Positions 41,797 through 49,822 are shown, numbered from the stretch's first letter. The stretch is 64,000 bases of DNA from Streptomyces sp. SID13726 (GCF_010548375.1 NZ_JAAGLY010000005.1:186001-250000), one strand, 5' to 3'. Made by a program: numbers and translations. Notes: a model not told the origin generated them from the letters alone.

Positions 41797-42498
41797 TCAG
41801 GAGCGGGGGAACGTCTGGCCGTCGAGGCGGAAGATGCGCTCGGCCTCGTCGCGGTGGGTGGTGTGCAGTTCCCAGTACAGAGGCGAGATCTCCTCGGGCG
41901 TGGCCGCCTCCACTCCGGGGATGACGGAGACGCCGATCGAAGAGTCGATGCCGACGTGGGCGGCCTGGACGCCGGTGCCGGCGAGCTCCCCGTGCAGGTT
42001 CTTCACCCAGTTGCGCAGTGCTGCCGCGGCGGCGTTGACGTTGGCCACCCGCGGGTCCGGCCAGATCGAGCCGGCGCCGGTGGTGAAGAGCAGGGTGCCC
42101 GCTCCGGCCTCGCGCATGGCGGGCAGTACGGCCCGGGTGGCGGCGATGGCCCCGTAGAGCTGGAAGTTCATCTCGGCCTCCACGTGGGACGGACCGGTCC
42201 CGGACGGAGCCGTCAGAACGGTGGAGCCGAACGTTCCGACCGGGGAGTACTCCAGGACGTCGACGCGGCCGAAGCTGGTGGCGGCGTCCTTGAGGGCCTG
42301 GGTGAGGGCGTCGCGGTCGAGCACGTCCGCGGGGAACGCCCCGGCGGTGATGCCCTCGGCGGTGAGTAGGCCGACGAGTCCGTCGAGCTTGTCGCGGTTG
42401 CGGGAGATCAGGGCGACGTCGAAGCCCTGGGAGCCGAAGGTGCGGGCGATGGCCAGGCCCAGCTGGGGGCCGGCTCCGACGATGGCGATGCTGGTCAC
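41797..42498 (-). CDS. SDR-family protein lacking the catalytic Tyr
   Basis: A 233-residue protein from the GTG at 42498 behind AAAGGA; the frame runs on upstream through the operator DNA. SIAIVGAGPQLGLAIARTFGSQGFDVALISRNRDKL is the Rossmann start, with GAGPQLG in place of TGxxxGxG. The region normally holding YxxxK reads VANVNAAAAALRNWVKNLHGEL, with no Tyr, so classical SDR catalysis is unlikely. TGAGSIWPDP replaces the catalytic Ser strand. It may be a diverged NAD(P)-binding protein with another role. It is divergent from the TetR gene at 42619 and shares its operator region. Confidence 0.82.
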   Translation of the reverse strand: MTSIAIVGAGPQLGLAIARTFGSQGFDVALISRNRDKLDGLVGLLTAEGITAGAFPADVLDRDALTQALKDAATSFGRVDVLEYSPVGTFGSTVLTAPSGTGPSHVEAEMNFQLYGAIAATRAVLPAMREAGAGTLLFTTGAGSIWPDPRVANVNAAAAALRNWVKNLHGELAGTGVQAAHVGIDSSIGVSVIPGVEAATPEEISPLYWELHTTHRDEAERIFRLDGQTFPRS

Positions 42499-42523
42499 AG
42501 CGATCCTTTCGTAGTACGTGATC

Positions 42524-42564
42524 CGGATAGCCCTATCCACTTAATAAATGGATAGGGCTATCCG
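42524..42564. promoter_or_regulatory. 41-bp inverted repeat, TetR operator candidate
   Basis: CGGATAGCCCTATCCA, a 9-bp spacer CTTAATAAA, and TGGATAGGGCTATCCG form perfect 16-bp arms. Each arm is itself a GGATAG/CTATCC palindrome. The element lies between the SDR start (42498) and the TetR start. A related site, CAACTGGA...TCCAGTTG, is at 42590-42613. Confidence 0.8.
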
Positions 42565-42589
42565 TTTCCTTTCCGGGGTCACCGTACCA

Positions 42590-42613
42590 CAACTGGATAG
42601 GCCGCTCCAGTTG
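42590..42613. promoter_or_regulatory. Second operator-like palindrome next to tetR
   Basis: CAACTGGA-TAGGCCGC-TCCAGTTG has perfect 8-bp arms, and the left part repeats the TGGATAG word of the larger element. It ends 6 bp before the first possible tetR start, which fits autoregulation. Confidence 0.6.
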
Positions 42614-42618
42614 CTAGG

Positions 42619-43314
42619 ATGGCGGCCATGAGTCCTCGCGCCCCACGCCCCGACGCCCCCGCCGGCCGGCCACTGCGCAGTGACGCCGAGCGCAACCGGG
42701 AACGGATCATCGCCGCCGCGCGCACGGTCTACGCGCGGGACGGCCTGGACGCCTCCATGGCGTCCGTGGCCCGCGAGGCGGGTGTCGGGATCGCCACCCT
42801 GCTCCGTCGCTTCCCCGCCAAGGCGGACCTGGTCGCCGACGTCTTCGCCGACCGGATGGACGCCTACTTCGAGGCCGTCACCACCGCCCTGGAAAACCCC
42901 GACCCCTGGGACGGCTTCACCGGCTACATCGAGGCCGCCTGCGCGATGCAGGCCGCCGACTACGGCTTCGCCGACGTCCTGACCACGACCTTCCCCACCG
43001 CCAAAGCTCTGGAGCAGCGCCGCAACGAGGCCTACGAGGCCATGGTGGAACTGATCAGCCGAGCCAAGTCCACCGGCCGACTGCGCGAGGACTTCGACCC
43101 CTCCGACCTGGTCCTGATCCACATGGCCAACGCCGGCGTCGTCAACGCCACCGGCACCGCCGCCCCCGACGCCTGGCGACGCGTCGTAGCCCTACTGATC
43201 CAGTCCTGCGAGGCACCGTCCCGAGGCCCCCTGCCACCCTCACCGAAGCACGACGCCCTCTACAGGGCCATGCTCCGAGCCGACCCGGAGGGCCCGACCA
43301 CCCCGGCTCGGTGA
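42619..43314 (+). CDS. TetR-family regulator
   Basis: A 231-residue protein from the ATG at 42619, or 228 from the ATG at 42628, which has AGGATGG at a better distance. RNRERIIAAARTVYARDGLDASMASVAREAGVGIATLLRRFPAKADLVADVFADRMDAY is the DNA-binding domain, with the recognition helix VGIATLLRRF. The C-terminal half (DPWDGFTGYIEAACAMQAADYGFADVL) is of the TetR_C group common beside SDR genes. It is divergent from the Tyr-less SDR gene and probably represses both through the 41-bp inverted repeat. A strong terminator follows at 43357. Confidence 0.9.
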   Translation: MAAMSPRAPRPDAPAGRPLRSDAERNRERIIAAARTVYARDGLDASMASVAREAGVGIATLLRRFPAKADLVADVFADRMDAYFEAVTTALENPDPWDGFTGYIEAACAMQAADYGFADVLTTTFPTAKALEQRRNEAYEAMVELISRAKSTGRLREDFDPSDLVLIHMANAGVVNATGTAAPDAWRRVVALLIQSCEAPSRGPLPPSPKHDALYRAMLRADPEGPTTPAR

Positions 43315-43356
43315 GCGGAGTTGGCTCTGACGGGGCTGTCGGGCAGGGCGGCGAAC

Positions 43357-43385
43357 AACCCCGGGGGGCATGGCCCCCGGGGGTT
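43357..43385. terminator. Terminator after tetR
   Basis: AACCCCGGGGG-GCATG-GCCCCCGGGGGTT is a near-perfect hairpin, GC-rich with AA/TT outer pairs, 42 bp after the tetR stop. Confidence 0.8.
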
Positions 43386-43392
43386 CAAATCG

Positions 43393-43436
43393 GAGCGGGT
43401 GATGAGAGTCGAACTTGCGCTCTCAGCTTGGGAAGC
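43393..43436 (-). other. 3'-half tRNA-Gly fragment, attachment-site candidate
   Basis: 44 nt matching the anticodon 3' side, T arm and acceptor 3' strand of the intact tRNA-Gly at 49823-49893, in the same orientation, with 40 of 44 positions identical. The 5' half is absent. A 3'-half copy downstream of an intact tRNA is the usual footprint left by integration of a tyrosine-recombinase element into the tRNA 3' end. Confidence 0.8.
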
Positions 43437-43677
43437 GACGGCGCTTGGGGAGTTGGAGGGGCTTCTGAACTGGGCTTATTCATTCCAGTGTGCCGCCCAT
43501 GAGTACGGGTTCGTACCACTGTCGCCCATGGCTTACCGGTCTTGAGGGCGGGCTATGGGCCCGCCGTCGGCTCCGAGACGTCGGGACTCCATCGAGGTGG
43601 TCGGCGAGCGCCCGAGCACGGCAACCGGGCGCAGGCCGGAAGGATGCCGTTGCGGGAGCGCGTCAGGCAAGCGTGAC

Positions 43678-44982
43678 TCAGATGCGGTAGGCGCCCGCCG
43701 GTACGCCGCGGGCGACGCCGTACGGAGTCAGGGCGATGACGCCGGTGCCGCGTGACGGTGTGTCGGCGGTGACGTCGAGAGGACTCGTGGCGCCCAGTGA
43801 GCAGGCGATGTCCCGGGCGAGGTCGTGAGCGGACCAGCGCCACTCGTCCTCGTCGTCCTCGCTCTCCTGCGCAGCGTCCCAGTCGGGGTGCAGGCCCAGT
43901 TCCGTGCGGCGGGCCCGTTCGTACGGCAGCGGTTCGCCGAGCGTCAGCAACTCGTCCTCCGCCTCGCCGGTTTCGCCGTATCGCCGGATCACCGTGCCGT
44001 GCTCGGCGACGAGCCAGGCGGAGCCGTCGCCCTGGCCGCCGTAGTAGTACGCCTGGGCCCGGCCGTAACGGGCACTGAGTTCGGTGCACAGCCGCAGCAC
44101 GTCCTCACGGCGCTCCTGACCGTGCGGGTCGCACCAGGCGCCGAGAACGAGGGTCCAGCCATCGAGTTCCGGGGTGACGAAGACCCGTTCGTAGCCGGTG
44201 TGTTCGTCCGTGTCGCAGCCGTGGCCGTCCGCGTCGACGATGTCGTTGCCGAGCGCGAAGGTCACGGGCCGTGGGTCGGTCAGACCGAGGGTGCGCATGA
44301 TCCCGGCCTGGTCCCCGCCGGGGACGGCCATCCAGTAGTTCCAGCAGGCCCACAGCGGTTCGGGGCGATCGTCCGGGAGCTTGATGCGGATGAGCCGCTC
44401 GATCGCGGCGGCGTCGGCGTGCGACAGCGCCGCTTCGCCACCGAGTTCGGCGAGCACGGTCAACGCCCGCGCCCGCTGCCGGCCCGGTCCCCGCTCCCGG
44501 ACTCGCCGGAGCAGTGGAATCACGTGCTCGCCGGTGCGGGTCAGCGTGTCCTGGGCCTGCCGGGCGACCTCTTGGTCCGGATCGCCGAGCAGCGGCAGCA
44601 GGACGGCGGCCGACTGGCCGGCCTCGTCGCAGTACTCGATCCCACGGACGGCCTGACGGCGCACGAGCGGCACGGGGTGGGCGAGGGCCGCGGTGTAACG
44701 GTCGAGAACGGCCACGCCGAGCTGGGAGAACGCGAAGCCGACCCGCTTGCGGGACTCCTCGGTGGACGCGGAGACGAGCCCCTGGAGCAGACCGTCGAAC
44801 CCCGCCTCCCCGATCCGCCCGAGTACGGCGGTGATCGGCCGCCAGTCCACCGGAGACTCCGCGTCCATCACCTCCCGCACCAACCGCTCCACCCCGCCGG
44901 CGCCGAGCGCGACCAGGGCGTCCGCCGCTGCCTCGTGCCGTTCCGGCCTGCTGAGGTCCCATATCAGGTCGGCGTTCTCCAT
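43678..44982 (-). CDS. HEAT-repeat protein
   Basis: A 434-residue protein from the ATG at 44982 behind GGAGGGG; the longer frame needs a TTG. Residues about 10-190 are helical HEAT-like repeats (RHEAAADALVALGAGGVERLVREVM; WRPITAVLGRIGEAGFDGLLQGLV; PVPLVRRQAVRGIEYCD; DPDQEVARQAQDTLTRTGEHVIPLLRRV). The C-terminal half has WTLVLGAWCDPHGQERREDVLRLCTELSARYGRAQAYYYGGQGDGSAWLVAEHG and an acidic SEDDEDEW segment. This half looks like domains found in bacterial proteins of unknown function that share gene clusters with SMI1/KNR4-type proteins. It lies in the putative island; function unknown. Confidence 0.65.
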   Translation of the reverse strand: MENADLIWDLSRPERHEAAADALVALGAGGVERLVREVMDAESPVDWRPITAVLGRIGEAGFDGLLQGLVSASTEESRKRVGFAFSQLGVAVLDRYTAALAHPVPLVRRQAVRGIEYCDEAGQSAAVLLPLLGDPDQEVARQAQDTLTRTGEHVIPLLRRVRERGPGRQRARALTVLAELGGEAALSHADAAAIERLIRIKLPDDRPEPLWACWNYWMAVPGGDQAGIMRTLGLTDPRPVTFALGNDIVDADGHGCDTDEHTGYERVFVTPELDGWTLVLGAWCDPHGQERREDVLRLCTELSARYGRAQAYYYGGQGDGSAWLVAEHGTVIRRYGETGEAEDELLTLGEPLPYERARRTELGLHPDWDAAQESEDDEDEWRWSAHDLARDIACSLGATSPLDVTADTPSRGTGVIALTPYGVARGVPAGAYRI

Positions 44983-45437
44983 GTGCCCCTCCAGCAGGGT
45001 CGACCAGGTTTCCAAGCGTCATGATTCGCCCAGCCCCGCTGTTGGCCCCCGGTGGGTGGGCGCCATTTGATCGCCGACGGCGGCCGGGGACGGTACGGCG
45101 TTCGCCCTGTGGCACAACAAACCTACAGGCGGCACGACTTGGGACATCCAGGCCGTGGTCAGGCCCGCGCGCGGTGACCCATGGGCTGCTCCCCGCACTC
45201 TGTTCACCAGCGCCAATGCCACCGCATCGGTCACGGTCCGAGGTTGAGTTCACGGACGCGTGGGATGGGTGGCACTGAGCAGATCAACGCCGGTCATCTG
45301 CCGCCTCAGCTCCCGCAGGGGGATCACGGAGGATCACCTGGGTGCCGCCCAGTCCGCCCGTACCCACTACCGCGTACCGACGGCAGTTCTCCTTGCCCGC
45401 GAAGAGCTCCAGCTCATGGCGCTGTCACTGCCAGCCC
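44983..45437. other. 455-bp intergenic stretch left of the IS element
   Basis: No intact gene is seen. The only coding signal is a minus-strand scrap at 45250-45327 that resembles the C-terminal part of the DUF4236 protein on the other side of the IS. The open frame on the plus strand (from about 45260) runs into the IS and has no recognisable domain. Confidence 0.5.
45250..45327 (-). pseudogene. DUF4236-like C-terminal scrap
   Basis: The 26-codon frame contains LRELRRQMTGVDLLSATHP, closely similar to LRELRQQMTSVHLQSFPTAHP in the DUF4236 protein at 46434-46898, and the DNA is similar as well. A stop lies just upstream in frame. It is probably a leftover of a second related gene or of a duplication before the IS arrived. 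Confidence 0.5.
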
Positions 45438-46448
45438 TTAGGGCGTTTCTGATGGTTCTTGGTGGGCTGGGTGGATCTCTTAGCCGTGCGGGCAGGACGC
45501 TTGTATGGTGCGGTGACACGAACTTACGGACGCACAATGGCGGAAGATCCAGCCTCTGTTGCCCGGGAACGGCAGGCCGGGCGGGCAGTGGGCCGATCAC
45601 CGGAAGGTCGTCAACGGGGTGCTGTTCCGGGCCCGGACCGGGGTCCCCTGGGCTGATCTGCCGGAACGGTACGGGCCCTGGCAGACCGTCTACGAGCGTC
45701 ATCGCCGCTGGTCGGCCGACGGCACCTGGCAGACCGTCCTGGAAGAGCTGCAGATCGAAGCGGATGCCCATGACCCGGACGAAGCCCACGCCCGCGAAAC
45801 CTCCCGTCGGGAGGGGGCGGTCAACATCGACTCGACCTCGTGCCGGGCGCATCAGCATGCGGCCGGGGCGCCCCGCAAGGCTCCGGCCGACCACCCGCAA
45901 AAGGGGGCGGAATGCGCGAGGAGGCAGATGGACGTGAGGCATTGGGGCGTTCACGGGGCGGGCTGACCAGCAAGGTCCATCTGCTCTCCGACGACCGGGC
46001 TCGCCCACTGCACTGGCTGACCTCGCCCGGCCAGCGTGGTGACAGCCCGATGTTCGCGCCGGTGCTGGACGGCTTACGTATCCGGCGCCATGGACCAGGC
46101 CGCCCGCGCAGCCGGCCGGACCGGGTCCGCGGCGACAAGGCCTACTCCAGCCGCGACAACCGGGCCTACCTGCGCAGGCGCGGCATCAAAGCCACGATCG
46201 CGCAGCCCGACGACCAGCGGGCCCACCGCAAGAACCGCGGACGCTGCGGTGGCAGGCCCCCGACCTTCGACGAGACCCAGTACCGCCGCCGCAACGCCGT
46301 TGAGCGGTGCGTGAACAAGTGGAAGCAGTTCCGTGCAGTGGCCACCTGCTACGACAAGCGCGATTACATCTTCAACGGAACCCTGGCCGTCACGGCGATC
46401 GTCATCTGGCTCCGCGACACCGTCCAAGAGCCATCAGAAGCGGCCTAG
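45438..46448 (+). mobile_element. IS5-family (IS427-like) insertion sequence, about 1.0 kb
   Basis: Imperfect terminal inverted repeats: TTAGGGCGTTTCTGATGG then TTCTTGG at 45438-45462, and CCAAGAGCCATCAGAAGC then GGCCTAG at 46424-46448, about 21 of 25 matching. Between them lies a transposase in two frames typical of the IS427 group. Its right end cuts the DUF4236 gene. The length (1,011 bp) is normal for the group. A clear target duplication could not be seen. Confidence 0.85.
45517..46448 (+). pseudogene. IS5 transposase, two-frame with damaged start
   Basis: Frame A (45517-45966) reads LTDAQWRKIQPLLPGNGRPGG, VVNGVLFRARTGVPWADLPERYGPWQTVYERHRRW and NIDSTSCRAHQHAAGAP (first DDE Asp). Frame B (45840-46448) reads RSRGGLTSKVHLLSDDRARPLHW, VRGDKAYSSRDNRAYLRRRGIKATIAQP (second Asp), RRNAVERCVNKWKQFRAVATCYDKRDYIF (Glu and DDE-domain end). 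The frames join at AAAAGGGGG (45899-45907), the usual programmed-frameshift site. However, frame A has no start: a TGA at 45514-45516 precedes it, and the natural-looking GTGACACGAAC at 45513 is one frame off, as if bases were lost. The copy is probably inactive. Confidence 0.75.
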
Positions 46449-46898
46449 CCGGCCCACCCCGCGCAGATGAAACGTCTGCGCCTCGGCGAGCGACCAGGGC
46501 AGGCCCAACGCGGGTACCGCTGGGATCTCCGGCGGGTGCGCTGTGGGAAACGACTGCAGGTGCACGCTCGTCATCTGCTGCCGCAGCTCCCGTAGCCGGG
46601 TGATGGCCGCATCGCGCTCAGCCTCCTGCTGTGCTCGCTCCGCCTGACGCCGGACCCGGTCCAACTGAGCAGTGGATGGGACGACAGTGCGGGGACCCGA
46701 GGCCCGCCGCGTAGTCGTTCGCCGTCGGTTTCCGCTCAGGGAACTCGACGCGTAGAAGGGGCCGAGCCCCGACGACAGCCGGGCTTCGCCGGTGCCCACG
46801 CTGAGTCTTGCCGCACGCGGACCTATCGAGGTTCGGACCCCGCGCGTCGAGACCCGCACACTCATCCCAGGAACCCCGACCCGGAACCCGAACCCCAT
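46434..46898 (-). CDS. DUF4236 protein, 3' end replaced by IS
   Basis: A 154-residue frame. MGFGFRVGVPGMSVRVSTRGVRTSIGPRAARLSVGTGEARLSSGLGPFYASSSLSG is the DUF4236 domain. A basic linker and the helix DRVRRQAERAQQEAERDAAITRLRELRQQM follow. The frame ends inside the right inverted repeat of the IS, whose sequence supplies the last four residues and the stop, so the original C-terminus is missing. Larger DUF4236 proteins in actinobacteria extend further. The function of DUF4236 is unknown. It converges on the IS and is 131 bp from the Mrr-like gene, in the same direction. Confidence 0.75.
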   Translation of the reverse strand: MGFGFRVGVPGMSVRVSTRGVRTSIGPRAARLSVGTGEARLSSGLGPFYASSSLSGNRRRTTTRRASGPRTVVPSTAQLDRVRRQAERAQQEAERDAAITRLRELRQQMTSVHLQSFPTAHPPEIPAVPALGLPWSLAEAQTFHLRGVGRLGRF

Positions 46899-47029
46899 GG
46901 CACGCCCCTCTCCCCACGGTCAGTCTGGCACCGTGAGCGACCGAAAGCGGCCGTGATGGCCGGACTCACCGCGATGTGCGGTTCCCGGCAATTCAATGGC
47001 AGAGGCAGCGAGGCCGACGCCCGTGGCGC

Positions 47030-48598
47030 TTACCGAGGGCGCCGCTTCGGTGGCGTCGGGCCCGGGATGACGTCGAGGTCCATGTGCTCCTTGAACAGGT
47101 GGACCAGGTTGGCGCCGTCGAGGAGTTCGAGCCTTCCGTGCTCGTTGGCGAACGCCTCGCTCGCCCGGCCGAACCACGAAGTCGTCACCAGGATGCCCTT
47201 GGCCGCACGCTTGTGTTCCACGACGCCGGCGAGGGCGGAGACGGTCTCGAACGGCACCACGTTCTTGGTGCGTTTGGCCTGGATGATGCACAGCCCTTTC
47301 ATGACCGGGTCTGTGTTCATCGCGACCGCGTCCACACCTTCGTCCTTCGACGGCTGTGTGTTCACGCTGTCCAAGCCGATGGCCTCGAACAGTTGCCGGA
47401 TGAGGTGCTCGAACTCTGTGGGGGTCAGGTCCATCAGTACAGGGCGGCTGTCCAGGCCGGCCACGACATCCAGGCTGTCCATGAGGCGGAACTTGGACAG
47501 GTCGAACGTGACCAACGGCCTTACCGGCTCCAGCTCGTACGGGTTGGGCGAGATCAGTGAACGCAGCCGCTTCAGGCAGGCTCGCGGGTCCACCTGTGTC
47601 AGGACCAGCTCGCCGAACTCGGCCCGGTCGGCCTGGAGCGTGATCAGGCACGGATGGACGTTGCGCCCCGTGGCGCGGTCGATCGTGGCCACATGCCCGT
47701 TCAAGGCGACGGACCGGACTGCGCCTTCGGTGTCGGCGGCGAAGAGTTCGTGGACGGTACGCAAGGCCGTCTGGGCCAGGACTGACGCGTAGAGTTCCTT
47801 GCGCTCTTTGTCCGGCTTCGGAACGGCCGTGATCTCGTCACGGGTCTTTACGTACCGGTACGCGCGGGCCACAGGCACCACGTCTTCCAGGGGCAGGTCG
47901 ATCTCGACCAGCAAGTCACCGGTGTCCGCCTGAAACGAGACCTGGTGGCTCTTCGGGAAACCGTGCGGATACACGGAGGCTGCCAGGACCTGGTCGACGA
48001 ACCATTCGACAGCCTCGACATCCCTGTCCTGGTATGCGTTGTGGCGCCCCTCAAGAGTGGCATTCCACGCTTCGACCCTGGCAGCTTCTTCCTGATTTCC
48101 CTTCTCGTGCTGTGCGCGGGCCTTCTGCAGCTTCTCCACGCGCTTCTTCTCGTCGCGCGCGTGTTCCCGTAGCGCCCTGTCGAACTGCTTGCGAGCGGCT
48201 TCGACCTCCGCGTCGTACCCTTTGCGTCCGAATCCGAGAGCACCCAGCAATCCCCGTGGCGGCGCCGGCTCGTACTCCTCCCACCTGGGCAAAGGCGCGG
48301 CTTTGGCACGGCCCGTGGGCGGTGTGAACGGAGCGGGAGTGAACTTCTGCTTCAGTCGCTCGAACGTCAGCGCACGCCCGTCCACGACGGACGTACGCAG
48401 CAGGCGGGAAAGCTGCTCGGCATCGTGCTCGGCCACGCTCGTACGGTCGGCAGCCTCTTGGGCGCGGGCCGCTTCGTACGCCAGCTTTTCTTCGCGAGCC
48501 TTCCGCTTGGCCGCGGCCTCTGCGGCCTTGCGGGCCTTCTCCCGCTCTCTGGCCTGCCTCGCGAGTTCCCGCGCGTAAGGATCGTTCCCGCCCGCCAC
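47030..48598 (-). CDS. Mrr-like restriction endonuclease with coiled-coil N-terminus
   Basis: A 522-residue protein from the GTG at 48598 behind GGGGGCGAACA. The N-terminus is charged and coiled coil (RELARQAREREKARKAAEAAAKRKAREEKLAYEAARAQEA), with a second one near 140-180. The middle (about 190-380) includes LLVEIDLPLEDVVPVARAYRYVKTRDEITAVPKPDKER, a domain often fused in this group. The C-terminal domain is Mrr-cat: LTPTEFEHLIRQLFEAIGL, then KDEGVDAVAMNTDPVMKGLCIIQAKRTKN (PD-(D/E)xK: Asp and QAK), then FETVSALAGVVEHKRAAKGILVTTSWFG. It probably cleaves methylated foreign DNA. No methyltransferase gene is adjacent, which fits a modification-dependent enzyme. Confidence 0.85.
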   Translation of the reverse strand: MAGGNDPYARELARQAREREKARKAAEAAAKRKAREEKLAYEAARAQEAADRTSVAEHDAEQLSRLLRTSVVDGRALTFERLKQKFTPAPFTPPTGRAKAAPLPRWEEYEPAPPRGLLGALGFGRKGYDAEVEAARKQFDRALREHARDEKKRVEKLQKARAQHEKGNQEEAARVEAWNATLEGRHNAYQDRDVEAVEWFVDQVLAASVYPHGFPKSHQVSFQADTGDLLVEIDLPLEDVVPVARAYRYVKTRDEITAVPKPDKERKELYASVLAQTALRTVHELFAADTEGAVRSVALNGHVATIDRATGRNVHPCLITLQADRAEFGELVLTQVDPRACLKRLRSLISPNPYELEPVRPLVTFDLSKFRLMDSLDVVAGLDSRPVLMDLTPTEFEHLIRQLFEAIGLDSVNTQPSKDEGVDAVAMNTDPVMKGLCIIQAKRTKNVVPFETVSALAGVVEHKRAAKGILVTTSWFGRASEAFANEHGRLELLDGANLVHLFKEHMDLDVIPGPTPPKRRPR

Positions 48599-48923
48599 TG
48601 TTCGCCCCCAGCTCAGTGCATGATCGTCAGCTCGCAACGTTCCGCAGTATCTCGTACCACGTCGATGGCGTCAGTAGGCACTCACCCAAGGCGTCTTCTG
48701 GCGTGCACTGGCCCAGCACGGAGAGCGAGAGCCCAGCCCGGTATGCACGGGTGGTGATCAGCGAGAAGGGTCGTTTGACTGCCTGGCCGACGACAACGGT
48801 CTCTGCGCTGGTGAACCGAGGCTACCCAGGCCGTGGGTGGTGCACTGGCAGAGGCCGTGGACGTGCGGATGTTGGTGACATATTCTTCTATGTACATCAC
48901 CAACATAGTGTGAGAGGCGCCGT
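48599..48923. other. 325-bp divergent intergenic region
   Basis: Between the Mrr-like gene and vapB. No gene is visible. The part nearest vapB holds the inverted repeat at 48871-48904; the rest shows no repeat or RNA signal. Confidence 0.5.
48871..48904. promoter_or_regulatory. VapB operator candidate
   Basis: GTTGGTGA (48871-48878) and TCACCAAC (48897-48904) are perfect inverted arms around an AT-rich centre with a further CATA/TATG pair. The site ends 19 bp before vapB, where toxin-antitoxin complexes usually autoregulate. Confidence 0.7.
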
Positions 48924-49145
48924 ATGTCCGTGACCCAGATCGACATCGATGACGATGCCCTGGAACGCGCCATGGTCCTGTCCAAGGTCAGGACCAAGAA
49001 GGAGGCGGTCAATCTCGCCCTGCGCTTCTACGCCGAACAGCAGGAGCGTGCGGCGCGCATCAGCCGTCACTTCGAGCGTGGGCGTGAGTGGGGTGCTGTT
49101 GAGGACGCGGAGCGACTGCATCGGGCGGAGAAGGGCGGCCGGTGA
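48924..49145 (+). CDS. vapB: VapB-type antitoxin
   Basis: A 73-residue protein, ATG at 48924 after GAGAGG. TQIDIDDDALERAMVLSKVRTKKEAVNLALRFYAEQQ is a ribbon-helix-helix DNA-binding domain of the VapB/DUF2191 type. The C-terminal ~30 residues (FERGREWGAVEDAERLHRAEKGGR) should wrap the toxin active site. It overlaps vapC by 4 bp (GTGA), and the palindrome upstream supports autoregulation. It is part of the tRNA-bounded island, where such modules help retain mobile DNA. Confidence 0.9.
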   Translation: MSVTQIDIDDDALERAMVLSKVRTKKEAVNLALRFYAEQQERAARISRHFERGREWGAVEDAERLHRAEKGGR

Positions 49146-49552
49146 TCTATCTGCTCGACACGTCGGGCCTGGTCCGACTGCTCCGTGACCCCAAACTGCA
49201 ATCGGCCTGGTATGACACCATCGACGTCGGGGCCATCGCATCCTGCTACGTGCAGCGCGCCGAATTCCTCCACAGTGCCCGGAACGGACGCGAGTACGAC
49301 GAGATCACGGAGATGTTCACCGACCTGTACGCCGATGTGTCGGTACCGAAGAACGCGGGGCGGTGGATCAGCGCAGTGCAACACCGGATGGCTCGGGCCG
49401 GTGAGCATCGCAGCGCTTCAGCAGTGGACCTCGTCATCGCCGCGACCGCGGCCCATTACGGACTGGCCGTTCTGCACGACGACGCCGACTACCGCACCAT
49501 TGCCCGGCACGCATCCGACCTGACCGAGCACAACATCCACGACATCGCCTGA
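49142..49552 (+). CDS. vapC: VapC-type PIN-domain toxin
   Basis: A 136-residue protein from a GTG that overlaps vapB. The PIN acidic residues are in place: YLLDTSGLVRLL (first Asp), YVQRAEFLHSAR (Glu), SASAVDLVIAATAAHYGLAVLHDDADYRTIA (third and fourth Asp). The length is normal. It should be a metal-dependent ribonuclease, often cutting tRNA or rRNA, held inactive by VapB. Confidence 0.93.
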   Translation: MIYLLDTSGLVRLLRDPKLQSAWYDTIDVGAIASCYVQRAEFLHSARNGREYDEITEMFTDLYADVSVPKNAGRWISAVQHRMARAGEHRSASAVDLVIAATAAHYGLAVLHDDADYRTIARHASDLTEHNIHDIA

Positions 49553-49787
49553 GGGGTGGCCGCAGTGCTCGCGTCCACCGTTGCGGACTCGTTGAAGCTC
49601 TGTACACCAGCCAGGAGTTGGGCAATCAACAGTGCTGCGCGGCGTCCGCACGCGCCATCCGTCTCTCCAGTGGGACGGGCAGGCTGAGGGCTCGCAGGCG
49701 CGACCGATGTGGTTGATGCGGCGAAACCGCAGGTCAGAGGAGCCGTATCCAGGGGCCGGTTCCTGTGGAGAAATCCTCGCCAACAAA

Positions 49788-49816
49788 GAAGCCCCAGGCC
49801 GATGACCTGGGGCTTC
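49788..49816 (-). terminator. Terminator of tRNA-Gly
   Basis: GAAGCCCCAGG and CCTGGGGCTTC are perfect 11-bp arms around a 7-base loop, 7 bp beyond the tRNA 3' end. On the minus strand it is followed by a TTTGTT tract. Confidence 0.88.
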
Positions 49817-49822
49817 AAGAAG

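Noticed and set aside
43321..43545. 74-residue frame over the tRNA-Gly fragment
   Set aside because: It translates a terminator hairpin and a tRNA piece, so it is very unlikely to be a gene.
45260..45937. 225-residue plus-strand frame at the left end of the IS
   Set aside because: It starts outside the IS and continues in a frame other than that of the transposase. The transposase motifs are in the neighbouring frames.
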